A DNA stretch of 44,639 nt from an uncultured Lachnospiraceae bacterium (GTDB lineage: Bacteria; Bacillota; Clostridia; Lachnospirales; Lachnospiraceae): assembly GCA_937891165.1 (NCBI GenBank), contig CALAEX010000006.1, positions 1 to 44,639 of the forward strand, given 5' to 3'. The translations under genes were made by a program, and so were the position numbers. The notes beneath the pieces were generated by a model, which made no database searches, had not been told where the DNA came from, and worked only from the letters and a program-made list of their open reading frames with translations. Numbering within the stretch: position 1 is the first letter of the stretch; every line of letters starts with the position of its first letter. Shown in pieces: positions 8,078-16,350 of the stretch.

Positions 8078-9373
8078 TTATTGATACATAGTTTCTAACA
8101 CTTCAAAGTAATTTTCAAATGTTTTTGCACAACACTGGGCATTTTTTATTATGATTCCTTCTGTCCGAAGTCCAATTAAAGAAAATGCCATTGCCATACG
8201 ATGGTCTTCATAAGTTTCTATTATACCAGAATGTGGATAACTTGGTTCAATTTCGATTCCATCGTGGATTTCTTTACATGTAACTCCAAGCTTTGTTAAT
8301 TCTGTAAGAATGGCATGGTAACGGTCACATTCTTGATACTGAATATGAGAAATTCCAGTAATTGTTGTTTTGGTAGAGGCAAATGGTGCAAGCACAGCAA
8401 GTGTCATTGTTTGGTCAGAAAAAGAGCTAAGGTTTGCGGTTACTCCAAGGTATTGTTTATTTTTTTGTCCAGTAACACGATAACTTTCTAATGTAGTGTC
8501 ATAAACAACAGTACAATTCATTTGTTTTAAAATATCAAGAAATTGTATATCTCCTTGGAGAGATTGTTTTGGAATATGAGGGACTACCATAGAGATACCT
8601 AAGAGTGGAGCTGTGGCATAAAAATAGCAAGCAGCAGACATATCTGGTTCAATAAAATAATCTCTAGCGGTATAACTTTGTCCTCCACGAATAAAAAAAG
8701 TTGTTTCATCTGGTTTTTCTACATCGACACCAAACTGTTTCATCATAGCAACTGTCATATCAATATATGTCATGCCATGTGTTCCCGTAATATGTACCGT
8801 AAAATCAGAAGAGAACAAACAAGCAGAAATTAAAAGAGCACTTAAAAACTGACTGCTTTTATCAATGTCTACTGTGACTTCTGTAGCAGTAAGAGGAGCA
8901 GTATTGTGGAACACAACAGGAAGAAAACCTTCTTTTTCTATAAAGGAAAAAGAACTTCCAAGAGAGGAAAGGGCAGTAAATAGCTCTTTCATTGGGCGTT
9001 TTTTCATTTGTTCGGAAGCGTTGATATGGCAGTTACATTTAGAAATTCCAAGAAATGCTGTTAAAAAGCGAGCAGCAGTTCCTGCACTTCCAACATCAAT
9101 TGTGGCTTCTTTGTTTGGAATATGACCGCCTTCTCCATAGACTGTCACTTGTTTTTTTTCTTCATCTATTTCTATTTGAAATCCAAGGGAACATAAACTA
9201 GATAAAAAGTGTCTAGAATCGTCAGAAAAAAGCACTCCAGATAGGGTGCTTTTTCCTTTGGCTAATGCAGCGAGTAAAAGTGCCCGATTGGTAATACTTT
9301 TAGAACCGGGAACTTCTACTACATACTCTTTTTTATGTTCCGATGGAAATGGTTTTACTGTAATATCTGACAT
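8078..9373 (-). CDS. aroA: 3-phosphoshikimate 1-carboxyvinyltransferase (EPSP synthase)
   Basis: EPSP synthase joins shikimate-3-phosphate and phosphoenolpyruvate in the shikimate pathway, in the cytoplasm. The 431-residue length is normal. Signatures are PGSKSITNRALLLAALAKG at the N-terminus (Lys, Ser, Arg of the substrate site), GSAGTAARFL (PEP-binding loop, with the family's Gly kept), the KRPMKEL segment, and EDHRMAMAFSL at the C-terminus. ATG 9373 has ATGGAG upstream. Other shikimate genes are not next to it. The cyclophilin gene lies 81 nt upstream in the same direction with only a weak inverted repeat between, so the two may be co-transcribed. Confidence 0.93.
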   Translation of the reverse strand: MSDITVKPFPSEHKKEYVVEVPGSKSITNRALLLAALAKGKSTLSGVLFSDDSRHFLSSLCSLGFQIEIDEEKKQVTVYGEGGHIPNKEATIDVGSAGTAARFLTAFLGISKCNCHINASEQMKKRPMKELFTALSSLGSSFSFIEKEGFLPVVFHNTAPLTATEVTVDIDKSSQFLSALLISACLFSSDFTVHITGTHGMTYIDMTVAMMKQFGVDVEKPDETTFFIRGGQSYTARDYFIEPDMSAACYFYATAPLLGISMVVPHIPKQSLQGDIQFLDILKQMNCTVVYDTTLESYRVTGQKNKQYLGVTANLSSFSDQTMTLAVLAPFASTKTTITGISHIQYQECDRYHAILTELTKLGVTCKEIHDGIEIEPSYPHSGIIETYEDHRMAMAFSLIGLRTEGIIIKNAQCCAKTFENYFEVLETMYQ

Positions 9374-9421
9374 AGTAAATTCTCCATTTCTTTTTTAATT
9401 TTTGCTATATTAGTAGTGGAA

Positions 9422-9444
9422 ACTATAATAAATGTTCTTATAGT
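9422..9444. repeat. Small inverted repeat between cyclophilin and aroA genes
   Basis: Perfect 7-bp arms ACTATAA / TTATAGT with a 9-nt spacer. There is no T-run; it could be a weak mRNA hairpin or an operator. Confidence 0.3.
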
Positions 9445-9454
9445 AAAAGGTTAT

Positions 9455-10471
9455 TTAGTGTGCAATAGGAACAAGGTAAGCACTATCGTTCGAGCTATCA
9501 TAGCAAAGGAAGAATTGAGCAAGAGCACCATTGTGTTCTTCTGCAACTAATAAAAGACTTAATTCATTTTCTGGGACTGTGATTTGTAAAGAAACAAGTT
9601 CATTCGCACCAATATCACCACAAGAGGTTAAAAGACTACTTTCTTCTAAATTTAATCCGCTAGAAAGGTCTACTTCATATAAAGAAATATTTAATAAATC
9701 TACAGTAGAAGAAATTAAATAAATAGGTCCATCTTGGTTTATTGTTAAAGAGGCTTCTAACTCTAAACCTTCTGTGCTAGTTACCGTAGAAAAATTGATT
9801 TCTCCTGTGGGACTTGGAAGAATTTCTTCTGGTGTCATTTCTTCTAGATAGTCTTGTGCTAACATTGTAATAAAAGAAATTACAGGTTGATTTTTAGCAA
9901 GAACTGTACCGTCCTCATCTTCGGCAGGTACATTTGCACAAATAGCGTCTACAATTTCTATACCAGAAATAACAGAACCAAAAGCAGCATAATCACCATC
10001 TAGAGCAGTAGCATCTTGTTGTACAATAAAGAATTGAGCAGAGGCACTGTCATAATCTTTTGTTCTTGCCATAGAGATAGTACCACGAACGTGACTAATT
10101 GGGTTATTGTAACCATTAGAGGAAAATTCTCCAGGGATAGTATAAGTAGAGCCACCCGTTCCATTTCCTTTCGGGTCACCACCTTGCATAATGTATCCAT
10201 TCAAAATACGGTGAAAGGTAAGACCATCATAAAAACCCTCATTTACTAAATTTACAAAGTTAGTAACGGTAGCAGGTGCAGAGTCTGCATCAAGTGCAAG
10301 AATAATCGTGCCATAGTCTGCTATTTCTAGTTGTGCAAAGTGTAATCCCGATAAATAATTAGCGGAATCATAATTTGGATTACCTTCATTTGATTTTTTG
10401 CCACAAGCAGTTAGGCAAAAGATACAAAATAAGGATAATACCAAAAGAGTTAAGAGTTTGTTCTTTTTCAT
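9455..10471 (-). CDS. Cyclophilin-type peptidyl-prolyl isomerase lipoprotein
   Basis: The product is a membrane-anchored foldase expected to isomerise X-Pro bonds in secreted proteins. It has a lipoprotein signal (lipobox LTAC, Cys23 counted from the chosen start) and a cyclophilin domain with LTFHRI, YIMQGGDPKGNGTGG, SASAQFFIV and FGSVISGIEIVDAI, followed by a C-terminal extension of about 120 residues I do not recognise. The frame opens at 10507, but those first 12 codons contain the AAAGGAG ribosome site itself, and the Met at 10471 begins the normal signal peptide, so I start there. Lgt (106-888) would be its lipidating enzyme. Confidence 0.88.
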   Translation of the reverse strand: MKKNKLLTLLVLSLFCIFCLTACGKKSNEGNPNYDSANYLSGLHFAQLEIADYGTIILALDADSAPATVTNFVNLVNEGFYDGLTFHRILNGYIMQGGDPKGNGTGGSTYTIPGEFSSNGYNNPISHVRGTISMARTKDYDSASAQFFIVQQDATALDGDYAAFGSVISGIEIVDAICANVPAEDEDGTVLAKNQPVISFITMLAQDYLEEMTPEEILPSPTGEINFSTVTSTEGLELEASLTINQDGPIYLISSTVDLLNISLYEVDLSSGLNLEESSLLTSCGDIGANELVSLQITVPENELSLLLVAEEHNGALAQFFLCYDSSNDSAYLVPIAH

Positions 10472-10876
10472 AAAGTAAGTATTCTCCTTTTTATAATTTG
10501 TAGTCATTCCAATATAAGAATGTCCCAGAATAGTTCTATTTTGATGTATTTATTAGTCAGAACTGTGTCAAAACTGATAAAATAATAGGAATACAACTAG
10601 AAAGTAGTTTATATTTGTGAAAATCAAATAATAATAAGTTAATATCTCTAGGTTACATATAAAATCTTTAAAACAACTATTAAAAATTGATTAAGTTTTA
10701 AATTTTTAAAACTTTAGTAACAATTTTGTGGTAAACTATAAGCAAACGATGATACGTTTGAAAAAGTTAAAAATACTTAGTGGTTTTATTGAGATTGTAG
10801 GTATTGGGTGGTACGGCAATAAAGCACAAAAGAATATGAATTATCGCCAAAAAGCAGAAAGGAATTGAAATATCAA
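10472..10876. other. Divergent intergenic region, very AT-rich
   Basis: About 400 nt lie between the divergently transcribed cyclophilin and alarmone synthetase genes. No gene is visible. A perfect inverted repeat CAAACG-ATGATA-CGTTTG lies at 10743-10760, just after TATAAG (10737-10742), a possible -10 for the alarmone synthetase, although no good -35 sits 17 nt upstream. Confidence 0.5.
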
Positions 10877-11644
10877 ATGAATAAAGAGGGTACATTTTTA
10901 GACTTTTATGGGGAAATTAAGAATACATCAGAGGAATGGGAGAGAATGCGGTTAATTTATGATGCAGCATTGCGTGAGGTAAATACAAAGTTAGAAACCT
11001 TAAATAACGAATTTAAAATGCGACATCAATATAATCCAATTGAACATATGACTTCTCGTATTAAATCTCCAGAGAGTATTGCAAAAAAATTGAAACATAA
11101 TGGTAGAAAATTAACAGTAGAAAATATTGTACGTTATATTAATGATGTAGCAGGAATTCGTGTCATTTGTTCTTATACTTCAGATATTTATCGTATTGCT
11201 CGTTTAATTTCGGAACAATCGGATGTTACGATATTAAAAATTAAAGATTATATTAAAAATCCAAAGCAGAATGGATATAAAAGTTATCATATGATTATTT
11301 CTGTGCCTATTTTTTTATCTGATGCTATGATTAATACAAAAGTGGAAATTCAGATTCGGACGATAGCGATGGATTTTTGGGCGAGCTTGGAACATAAGAT
11401 GTATTATAAATTTGAAGGAAATGCACCAGAAAGTATTCGTAGAGAATTAAAAGAATGTGCAGATTTAGTCTCCTTTTTGGATCAAAAAATGTTGGCAATT
11501 AACCAGGAAATTAAACGATATGCAGGAGAAGCTGAAGAAGATGATAAAGAATTCGATGAGGAATTATTAGCATTATATGGTACCGTTGTGGACGAGTATG
11601 AAGAACTAAGAAGAGTTTCTGTGCCAGTTATTGAAACAAAATAG
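10877..11644 (+). CDS. Small alarmone synthetase (RelA/SpoT domain, RelQ-like)
   Basis: The protein is a single-domain (p)ppGpp synthetase that transfers pyrophosphate from ATP to GDP/GTP in stress signalling. It has the RelA/SpoT synthetase core: SRIKSPESIAKKL, INDVAGIRVICSYTSDIY, NPKQNGYKSYHM and the catalytic EIQIRTIAMDFWASLEHK. There is no HD hydrolase, TGS or ACT domain, which separates it from long Rel. A C-terminal acidic tail (residues near EAEEDDKEFDEE) follows. TTG 10865 opens the frame but sits against the AAAGGA site (10858-10863), so ATG 10877 is preferred, giving 255 residues. It is monocistronic with a strong terminator. Confidence 0.88.
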   Translation: MNKEGTFLDFYGEIKNTSEEWERMRLIYDAALREVNTKLETLNNEFKMRHQYNPIEHMTSRIKSPESIAKKLKHNGRKLTVENIVRYINDVAGIRVICSYTSDIYRIARLISEQSDVTILKIKDYIKNPKQNGYKSYHMIISVPIFLSDAMINTKVEIQIRTIAMDFWASLEHKMYYKFEGNAPESIRRELKECADLVSFLDQKMLAINQEIKRYAGEAEEDDKEFDEELLALYGTVVDEYEELRRVSVPVIETK

Positions 11645-11650
11645 GATTTT

Positions 11651-11695
11651 ACTCCCTTTCCTATCTTTTAGGATACGAAAGGGAGTAGTTTTTTT
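11651..11695 (+). terminator. Terminator of the alarmone synthetase gene
   Basis: Perfect 10-bp arms ACTCCCTTTC (11651-11660) and GAAAGGGAGT (11677-11686) are followed by a run of seven T. It lies between convergent genes and reaches the last codon of the minus-strand wall hydrolase gene. Confidence 0.85.
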
Positions 11696-12932
11696 ACCAA
11701 GAAGTTCTTTCATAGAAAACATGGTCTTCTAAAATATAGAATTTATCAAATACAGTAAAATCTACATTATCTTTCATACGGAAGAATAAAAAGTCTCCAA
11801 TATTATTACGACCAGCGAGAGCTTCTTTTGCTGCTTTGTAGCAGGAGTTTGGAATGCCTCTTTTTTGTGCTCGTTCAATTAAGTAGTCAGAAGCACCAGC
11901 AAATTGTCCTGGAGCAAATAAAACTTCTTCTAAGGTAGAACCCCATCGTTTCGATTCGATACGATTTAAAATGACATTGGCAACAGCTAATTGCCCTTCA
12001 TATTTTTGGTCACCAGCTTCTGTGTAAATTATAGTAGCAAAGAGATAGAGTTCGTCTTCAGTCATCGTCCTCGGTGCTCTTGTTGTTTCTGCAACGCTTG
12101 TGACACGAGTTTTTGCAAGGGCATCTTCTATTTTTTTCCGTTGTTCTTCTAATTTTTGTTGTCTTTCTTTTTCTTCTAGTTCTTCTAAGGTAGAACCGGT
12201 TTTTAAGTTATAGGAGAGTCTTACATATTCTGCACAAACATATCCAATAGAATTATTTTGTAATTCAATCGCAATCCAACCATCAAAACTTTCGGAAAGC
12301 CGAACTTTTTTTGTTTCCCCTTTTTTTAATTTAGATAAAATTTCATACTCTGTATTTGGACCACTGCGTATATTTAAAATATCAACAGTAACGGTAGCAG
12401 AAGTTAGCTTATTTTTATCACAAAATTCTTTGATTTCATCTTCCGTAAAGAGATATGTAGCATTGATATAACCTTCTTTAATAGAGCCTGTAGAAATTTT
12501 TACCCATTCATTATCTTCCTCTAAAATATAAGCAAAACTTTGTGCTGGGAGTTTTCCAACGATAGGAGAGTCTGTACTTGGACCACTACGAATATTTAAG
12601 TTGCTTGAAATATTAGGAATTGTAAAATCTAAGGTATACGCACAAGGAGTTGGTGTTGGCGTAGGAGTTGGAGTATTTGTAGGTGTAGGTTCTGGGGTCG
12701 GAGTTGCTGTTGCAATAGGTGTCGGAGTTGCTGTTATGGTTGGCGTAGGAGTTGAAGTACTTGTTGGTGTTCCTGTGATAGAAGAAGGAACAACTTGTCT
12801 TACAGTAGCGACAGTAGAATCGTTGCTTGTTTCTTTTGTACCTAAATCAGTAGAAGAACCTGATAATGTGGAAGCAAAAAAACATGCACAAGTGACAAGG
12901 CATCCAACTAGAGTACGCTGTTTTTTTCTCAT
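11694..12932 (-). CDS. Cell-wall hydrolase with two SH3 domains and a SleB-type catalytic domain
   Basis: This is a secreted or membrane-tethered peptidoglycan hydrolase. The domain order is: N-terminal signal/anchor (LVGCLVTCACFFAS), Thr/Pro-rich linker of TPTP repeats (about 45 residues), two bacterial SH3 domains, each with an LNIRSGP / ILNIRSGPN signature, a Glu/Lys-rich helical linker, then a hydrolase-2 (SleB, PF07486) domain of about 120 residues. The last carries the expected catalytic Glu in IIYTEAGDQ and the LAVANVILNR motif. SleB relatives are lytic transglycosylases acting in spore-cortex breakdown or vegetative wall turnover; no N-terminal SleB wall-binding repeat is seen. The start is uncertain: the frame opens at TTG 12950, while ATG 12932 gives a normal signal peptide; both have weak ribosome sites. 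Confidence 0.85.
   Translation of the reverse strand: MRKKQRTLVGCLVTCACFFASTLSGSSTDLGTKETSNDSTVATVRQVVPSSITGTPTSTSTPTPTITATPTPIATATPTPEPTPTNTPTPTPTPTPCAYTLDFTIPNISSNLNIRSGPSTDSPIVGKLPAQSFAYILEEDNEWVKISTGSIKEGYINATYLFTEDEIKEFCDKNKLTSATVTVDILNIRSGPNTEYEILSKLKKGETKKVRLSESFDGWIAIELQNNSIGYVCAEYVRLSYNLKTGSTLEELEEKERQQKLEEQRKKIEDALAKTRVTSVAETTRAPRTMTEDELYLFATIIYTEAGDQKYEGQLAVANVILNRIESKRWGSTLEEVLFAPGQFAGASDYLIERAQKRGIPNSCYKAAKEALAGRNNIGDFLFFRMKDNVDFTVFDKFYILEDHVFYERTSW
12645..12770. repeat. Low-complexity Thr-Pro coding repeat in the wall hydrolase gene
   Basis: Degenerate GGAGTTGGTGTT-like hexamer units (plus strand) encode alternating Thr-Pro on the minus strand. It is a flexible wall-spanning linker and a likely site of length variation. 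Confidence 0.7.
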
Positions 12933-13093
12933 AATCTTTTTAAAGCACAAACTTGCTACGATTTTTTGTAGAAGTAGGCTATTTCCCCTTTCAAAATATT
13001 AATATTGTGTTACATTCTTGTTTCATAATAACATACTTTTTGAAACAAAGAAAGTCTTGTTTTAAAATAATTGCTTTCTTTTTTATTTATTCA

Positions 13094-13122
13094 TTGAAGA
13101 TTTTTGAAATCTAGCGTATAGT
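13094..13122 (+). promoter_or_regulatory. Promoter of the M18 aminopeptidase gene
   Basis: -35 TTGAAG (13094-13099), 17-nt spacer, -10 TATAGT (13117-13122). Start codon is 50 nt downstream. Confidence 0.6.
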
Positions 13123-13172
13123 ATAAGAGATAGAAATAAAAAATACAAGTAAAAAAAATAGGAGGATAAAAA

Positions 13173-14450
13173 ATGTCATTATTAGAGTATATTAATGAGG
13201 CAACAACGCCACATCATGCAGTAGCAGCAGGAGCAGAACTTTTATCAAAAAGAGGTTTTACAGAGTTAGAACTTGGACAACCTTTTTCAATTCAAAAAGG
13301 TGGACGTTATTTTGTAAAAGCATATAGTACCTCTTTAATTGCGTTTACAGTAGGATTAGAAACAAAAGAAAATCAAGTATTTCATGTAGCAGCAGCCCAT
13401 ACAGACCATCCATGTTTACACATTAAGCCAAAGGCAGAAATGACACCAAATAAATATTTAAAATTAAATGTAGAAGTGTATGGTGGTCCAATTTTAAATA
13501 CATGGTTGGATAGACCTCTTTCTATTGCTGGTCGTGTAGCGTGCAAAGGAAAAGATGTATATCATCCAGACCTTCGTTTAGTAGATTTTAAGCGTCCAAT
13601 TGCAACGATTCCAAATTTGGCAGTGCATATGAATCGTAAGGTAAATGAAGGAGTAGAATTGAATAAGCAGTCTGATATGTTACCAATTATTGGATTATTT
13701 GAGGAAAAGTTAAATAAAGATGAATATTTTCTCGATATTTTGGCAGCAGAATGTCAGGTAGATAAGGAAGAAATTTTGGACTTTGATTTATATGTATATG
13801 CACAAGAAGCAGGTAGTTATGTAGGTATGAAAGAAGAAATGATTTCCTCTCCACGTTTGGATAATTTAACTTCTTGCTATGCTTTGTTGAAGGGTATTAC
13901 AGGAGAACAGATTAGAGAAAATGGTATCAATCTTGCTATTTTATTCGACCATGAAGAAATAGGTAGTCGTTCTAAACAAGGTGCAGATTCGGCGTTGCTT
14001 CAGATGATATTAGAAAAAATTTATACAGCTCTTGGATTTAGTAAGCAAGCATTGATGGATAGTATTTTAAATAGCTTTTTATTCTCTGTAGATGTGGCTC
14101 ATGCATTACATCCTCACCGTGCAGAAAAATATGACCCAGTAAATCAGGCACATTTTAATGAAGGTATTGTATTAAAATTAAATAGTAATCAACGCTATAC
14201 ATTTGACACACAAGCAGTAGCAATTGCACAGGGAATTTGTGAAGCAGTAGGTGTAAAATATCAGAAGTTTGCGAATCGTTCCGATATTGCTGGTGGTGGA
14301 ACACTTGGCCCAATTATTTCTAGTTGGTTACCAATGAATACAGTGGATATTGGTGTGCCAATTTTAGCAATGCATTCGGCTAGAGAATTGATGGGCAGAA
14401 AAGACCAAGAATATTTAGAGAATTTAATGACAGCATTTTATGCATGGTAA
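13173..14450 (+). CDS. apeB: M18-family aminopeptidase
   Basis: This cytoplasmic di-zinc aspartyl-type aminopeptidase removes N-terminal (often acidic) residues from peptides. The 425-residue length and motifs fit family M18: zinc ligands in HTDHPC, GGPILNTWLDRPLSIAGRV, catalytic DHEEIGSRSKQGA, HPHRAEKYDP and the last ligand His in VPILAMHSARE. AGGAGG lies 8 nt before ATG 13173. The chemoreceptor gene follows 58 nt later on the same strand with no terminator visible between. Confidence 0.92.
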   Translation: MSLLEYINEATTPHHAVAAGAELLSKRGFTELELGQPFSIQKGGRYFVKAYSTSLIAFTVGLETKENQVFHVAAAHTDHPCLHIKPKAEMTPNKYLKLNVEVYGGPILNTWLDRPLSIAGRVACKGKDVYHPDLRLVDFKRPIATIPNLAVHMNRKVNEGVELNKQSDMLPIIGLFEEKLNKDEYFLDILAAECQVDKEEILDFDLYVYAQEAGSYVGMKEEMISSPRLDNLTSCYALLKGITGEQIRENGINLAILFDHEEIGSRSKQGADSALLQMILEKIYTALGFSKQALMDSILNSFLFSVDVAHALHPHRAEKYDPVNQAHFNEGIVLKLNSNQRYTFDTQAVAIAQGICEAVGVKYQKFANRSDIAGGGTLGPIISSWLPMNTVDIGVPILAMHSARELMGRKDQEYLENLMTAFYAW

Positions 14451-14508
14451 TTGATTTTGGTTATAGTTATGAACTAAAATTTTATAATTTGTAAAAAAGG
14501 GGAAGGGT

Positions 14509-16254
14509 ATGGATATAAAGAATTGTAATATTAAAAAAAAGATATTGTTTAGTTTTATAATACCAATTGAACTATTTTTTTTAACAATTGTAATCTTTGT
14601 AAGTGGTGTATTTTTTATTCAGGGGAATTTTTCAGATTTTTATAATTATGCATATGAATTATCTAGAAATACACAAAATTCCTGTACAGCAGTACAAGGT
14701 GCAGCAAAGTCTGTTGCAGTGTCTATGTCATTAAGTGATGCAAAAATGATTCAAAGTTTTCAAGACAATGCAGCAGAATATATGGACACGTTAGAATCCA
14801 ATTTAGAGGATTTCTTAGAAATATATGATGATGATAAAACAGAAATTAAAAAAAATTTGAATAAGATAAAAGAATCTGATGTTGTAGATTATGGTGTACA
14901 AATTGAAGAAACTCTTCGTTTGATAGAAGAAGCGAAAGAATACCGCCAAGCAATAGAAGAAGTAATGATTGCTGGGAAACCAGAGGAGGCTTTAACCTTA
15001 TATATAACGAAATATGGTCCCAAAATGACAGCAATTCAAACAAATATACAAAATTTAGATGTAGCAGTAGGTAAAATAGCTGACACAACATTTTTTTCTT
15101 CTAGAACAAGCAGTACTTGGATACTTCTTGTGTCATTGATTGTTAGTGCAGTTTCTCTAATTGTCACTGTTGGAATGGCAAAGAAATTGATTACAAATTT
15201 AACACAGCCAATCAAGGAAATTGAAAAGGCTGCAAAAGAAATGACCGAAGGCAATTTTAGTGTAACTATAAATTATGAGAGTGAAGATGAATTAGGAAGT
15301 TTAGTTCGTTCGATGAACATACTTTGCGATGATGTGAAAGAAATCATTGAAGACATTGCACGTATTTTATCAGAACTTTCTGAAGGTAAGTTTAAAGCTA
15401 CTTCTTCTTGTATACATCAATATACAAAGGATTATATTCCAATTCTTACTGCTATGCGAGCAATTCGTGATAATTTAAGTGAAACTTTAAGAAATATTGA
15501 TGAGTCAGCAGAACAGGTGGCTTGTGGTTCTGCACAGTTAGCGGATAATGCTCAGATGTTAGCAGAAGGTGCTACGGAGCAGGCAAGTGCGGTAGAAGAA
15601 CTAACTGCTATGATTACAGATGTATTTCATATGTCAGAAAAAAATGCAGAAGATGCACAGGTGGCATATGAGAGAATGCGAGAAGCAGAGATACAGGCAG
15701 ATAAAGGAAAACAAAATCTTCAGGATTTAACGAATGCGATGAATGTCATTCAAGAAACTTCTATGCAAATTCAAAATATTATTGCATCCATTGAAGATAT
15801 TGCATCTCAGACAAATTTACTTGCGTTAAATGCTTCGATTGAGGCAGCAAGAGCAGGAGATGCGGGTAGAGGATTTGCTGTTGTTGCAGACCAAATTGGA
15901 AAATTGGCAACTGATAGTGCTCGCTCTGCAATTGATACAAAGCAGTTGATTGAAAAAAGTATAGGAGATATTAAATCAGGAACGAATATTACAGAGAAAA
16001 CTGTACAAGCAATTCAAGAGATACTTATTAGTATGTCTGAGTTTGGTACTATTGCAAAAGTGACAAGTGATACCTCGAAAACACAGGCAAATATGCTAGA
16101 ACAAATTCAACAAGGAATTGAACAAATTTCTAATACAGTAGAAAGTAATTCTGCTTCTGCCGAGGAAACTTCTGCAACAAGTCAGGAATTATTTGCACAG
16201 GCAGAAAACTTAAAGAATCAAGTACAGAAATTTGAGTTAGCAGACCGCAGGTAG
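14509..16254 (+). CDS. Methyl-accepting chemotaxis protein
   Basis: This transmembrane chemoreceptor implies that the cell is motile or uses a chemotaxis array. TM1 is about residues 13-37, followed by an extracellular helical sensor of about 160 residues (four-helix-bundle type), TM2 about 199-222, HAMP about 223-276, then a cytoplasmic signalling coiled coil to residue 581. The highly conserved hairpin tip IASQTNLLALNASIEAARAG and GRGFAVVADQIGKLA is intact. Ligand cannot be predicted. No C-terminal CheR-docking pentapeptide is present. AAAGGGGAAGGG precedes ATG 14509. It is followed by metG after 96 nt. Confidence 0.93.
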   Translation: MDIKNCNIKKKILFSFIIPIELFFLTIVIFVSGVFFIQGNFSDFYNYAYELSRNTQNSCTAVQGAAKSVAVSMSLSDAKMIQSFQDNAAEYMDTLESNLEDFLEIYDDDKTEIKKNLNKIKESDVVDYGVQIEETLRLIEEAKEYRQAIEEVMIAGKPEEALTLYITKYGPKMTAIQTNIQNLDVAVGKIADTTFFSSRTSSTWILLVSLIVSAVSLIVTVGMAKKLITNLTQPIKEIEKAAKEMTEGNFSVTINYESEDELGSLVRSMNILCDDVKEIIEDIARILSELSEGKFKATSSCIHQYTKDYIPILTAMRAIRDNLSETLRNIDESAEQVACGSAQLADNAQMLAEGATEQASAVEELTAMITDVFHMSEKNAEDAQVAYERMREAEIQADKGKQNLQDLTNAMNVIQETSMQIQNIIASIEDIASQTNLLALNASIEAARAGDAGRGFAVVADQIGKLATDSARSAIDTKQLIEKSIGDIKSGTNITEKTVQAIQEILISMSEFGTIAKVTSDTSKTQANMLEQIQQGIEQISNTVESNSASAEETSATSQELFAQAENLKNQVQKFELADRR

Positions 16255-16350
16255 GTTATCCCTTCCAAAAAAATGACCTTTACAAATAGGAAGAAACATG
16301 GTACGCTAATTTCTTAAACAAAAGGAACAAAATGGAGAGGAGAGAAAGCA

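Noticed and set aside
8078..9373. Special glyphosate-insensitive EPSP synthase
   Set aside because: The PEP-loop glycine is kept and the remaining differences from the E. coli enzyme are ordinary family variation; no claim is possible from sequence alone.
12645..12770. CRISPR-like short repeats
   Set aside because: Units are 6-12 bp, degenerate and coding, with no spacers or cas genes.
12601..13002. 133-codon plus-strand frame rich in Gly-Val repeats
   Set aside because: It is the antisense of the Thr-Pro linker of the wall hydrolase; the repeat explains the open frame.
16255..16350. T-box or S-box leader before metG
   Set aside because: The gap is only 96 nt, with no antiterminator/terminator pair or conserved T-box sequence.
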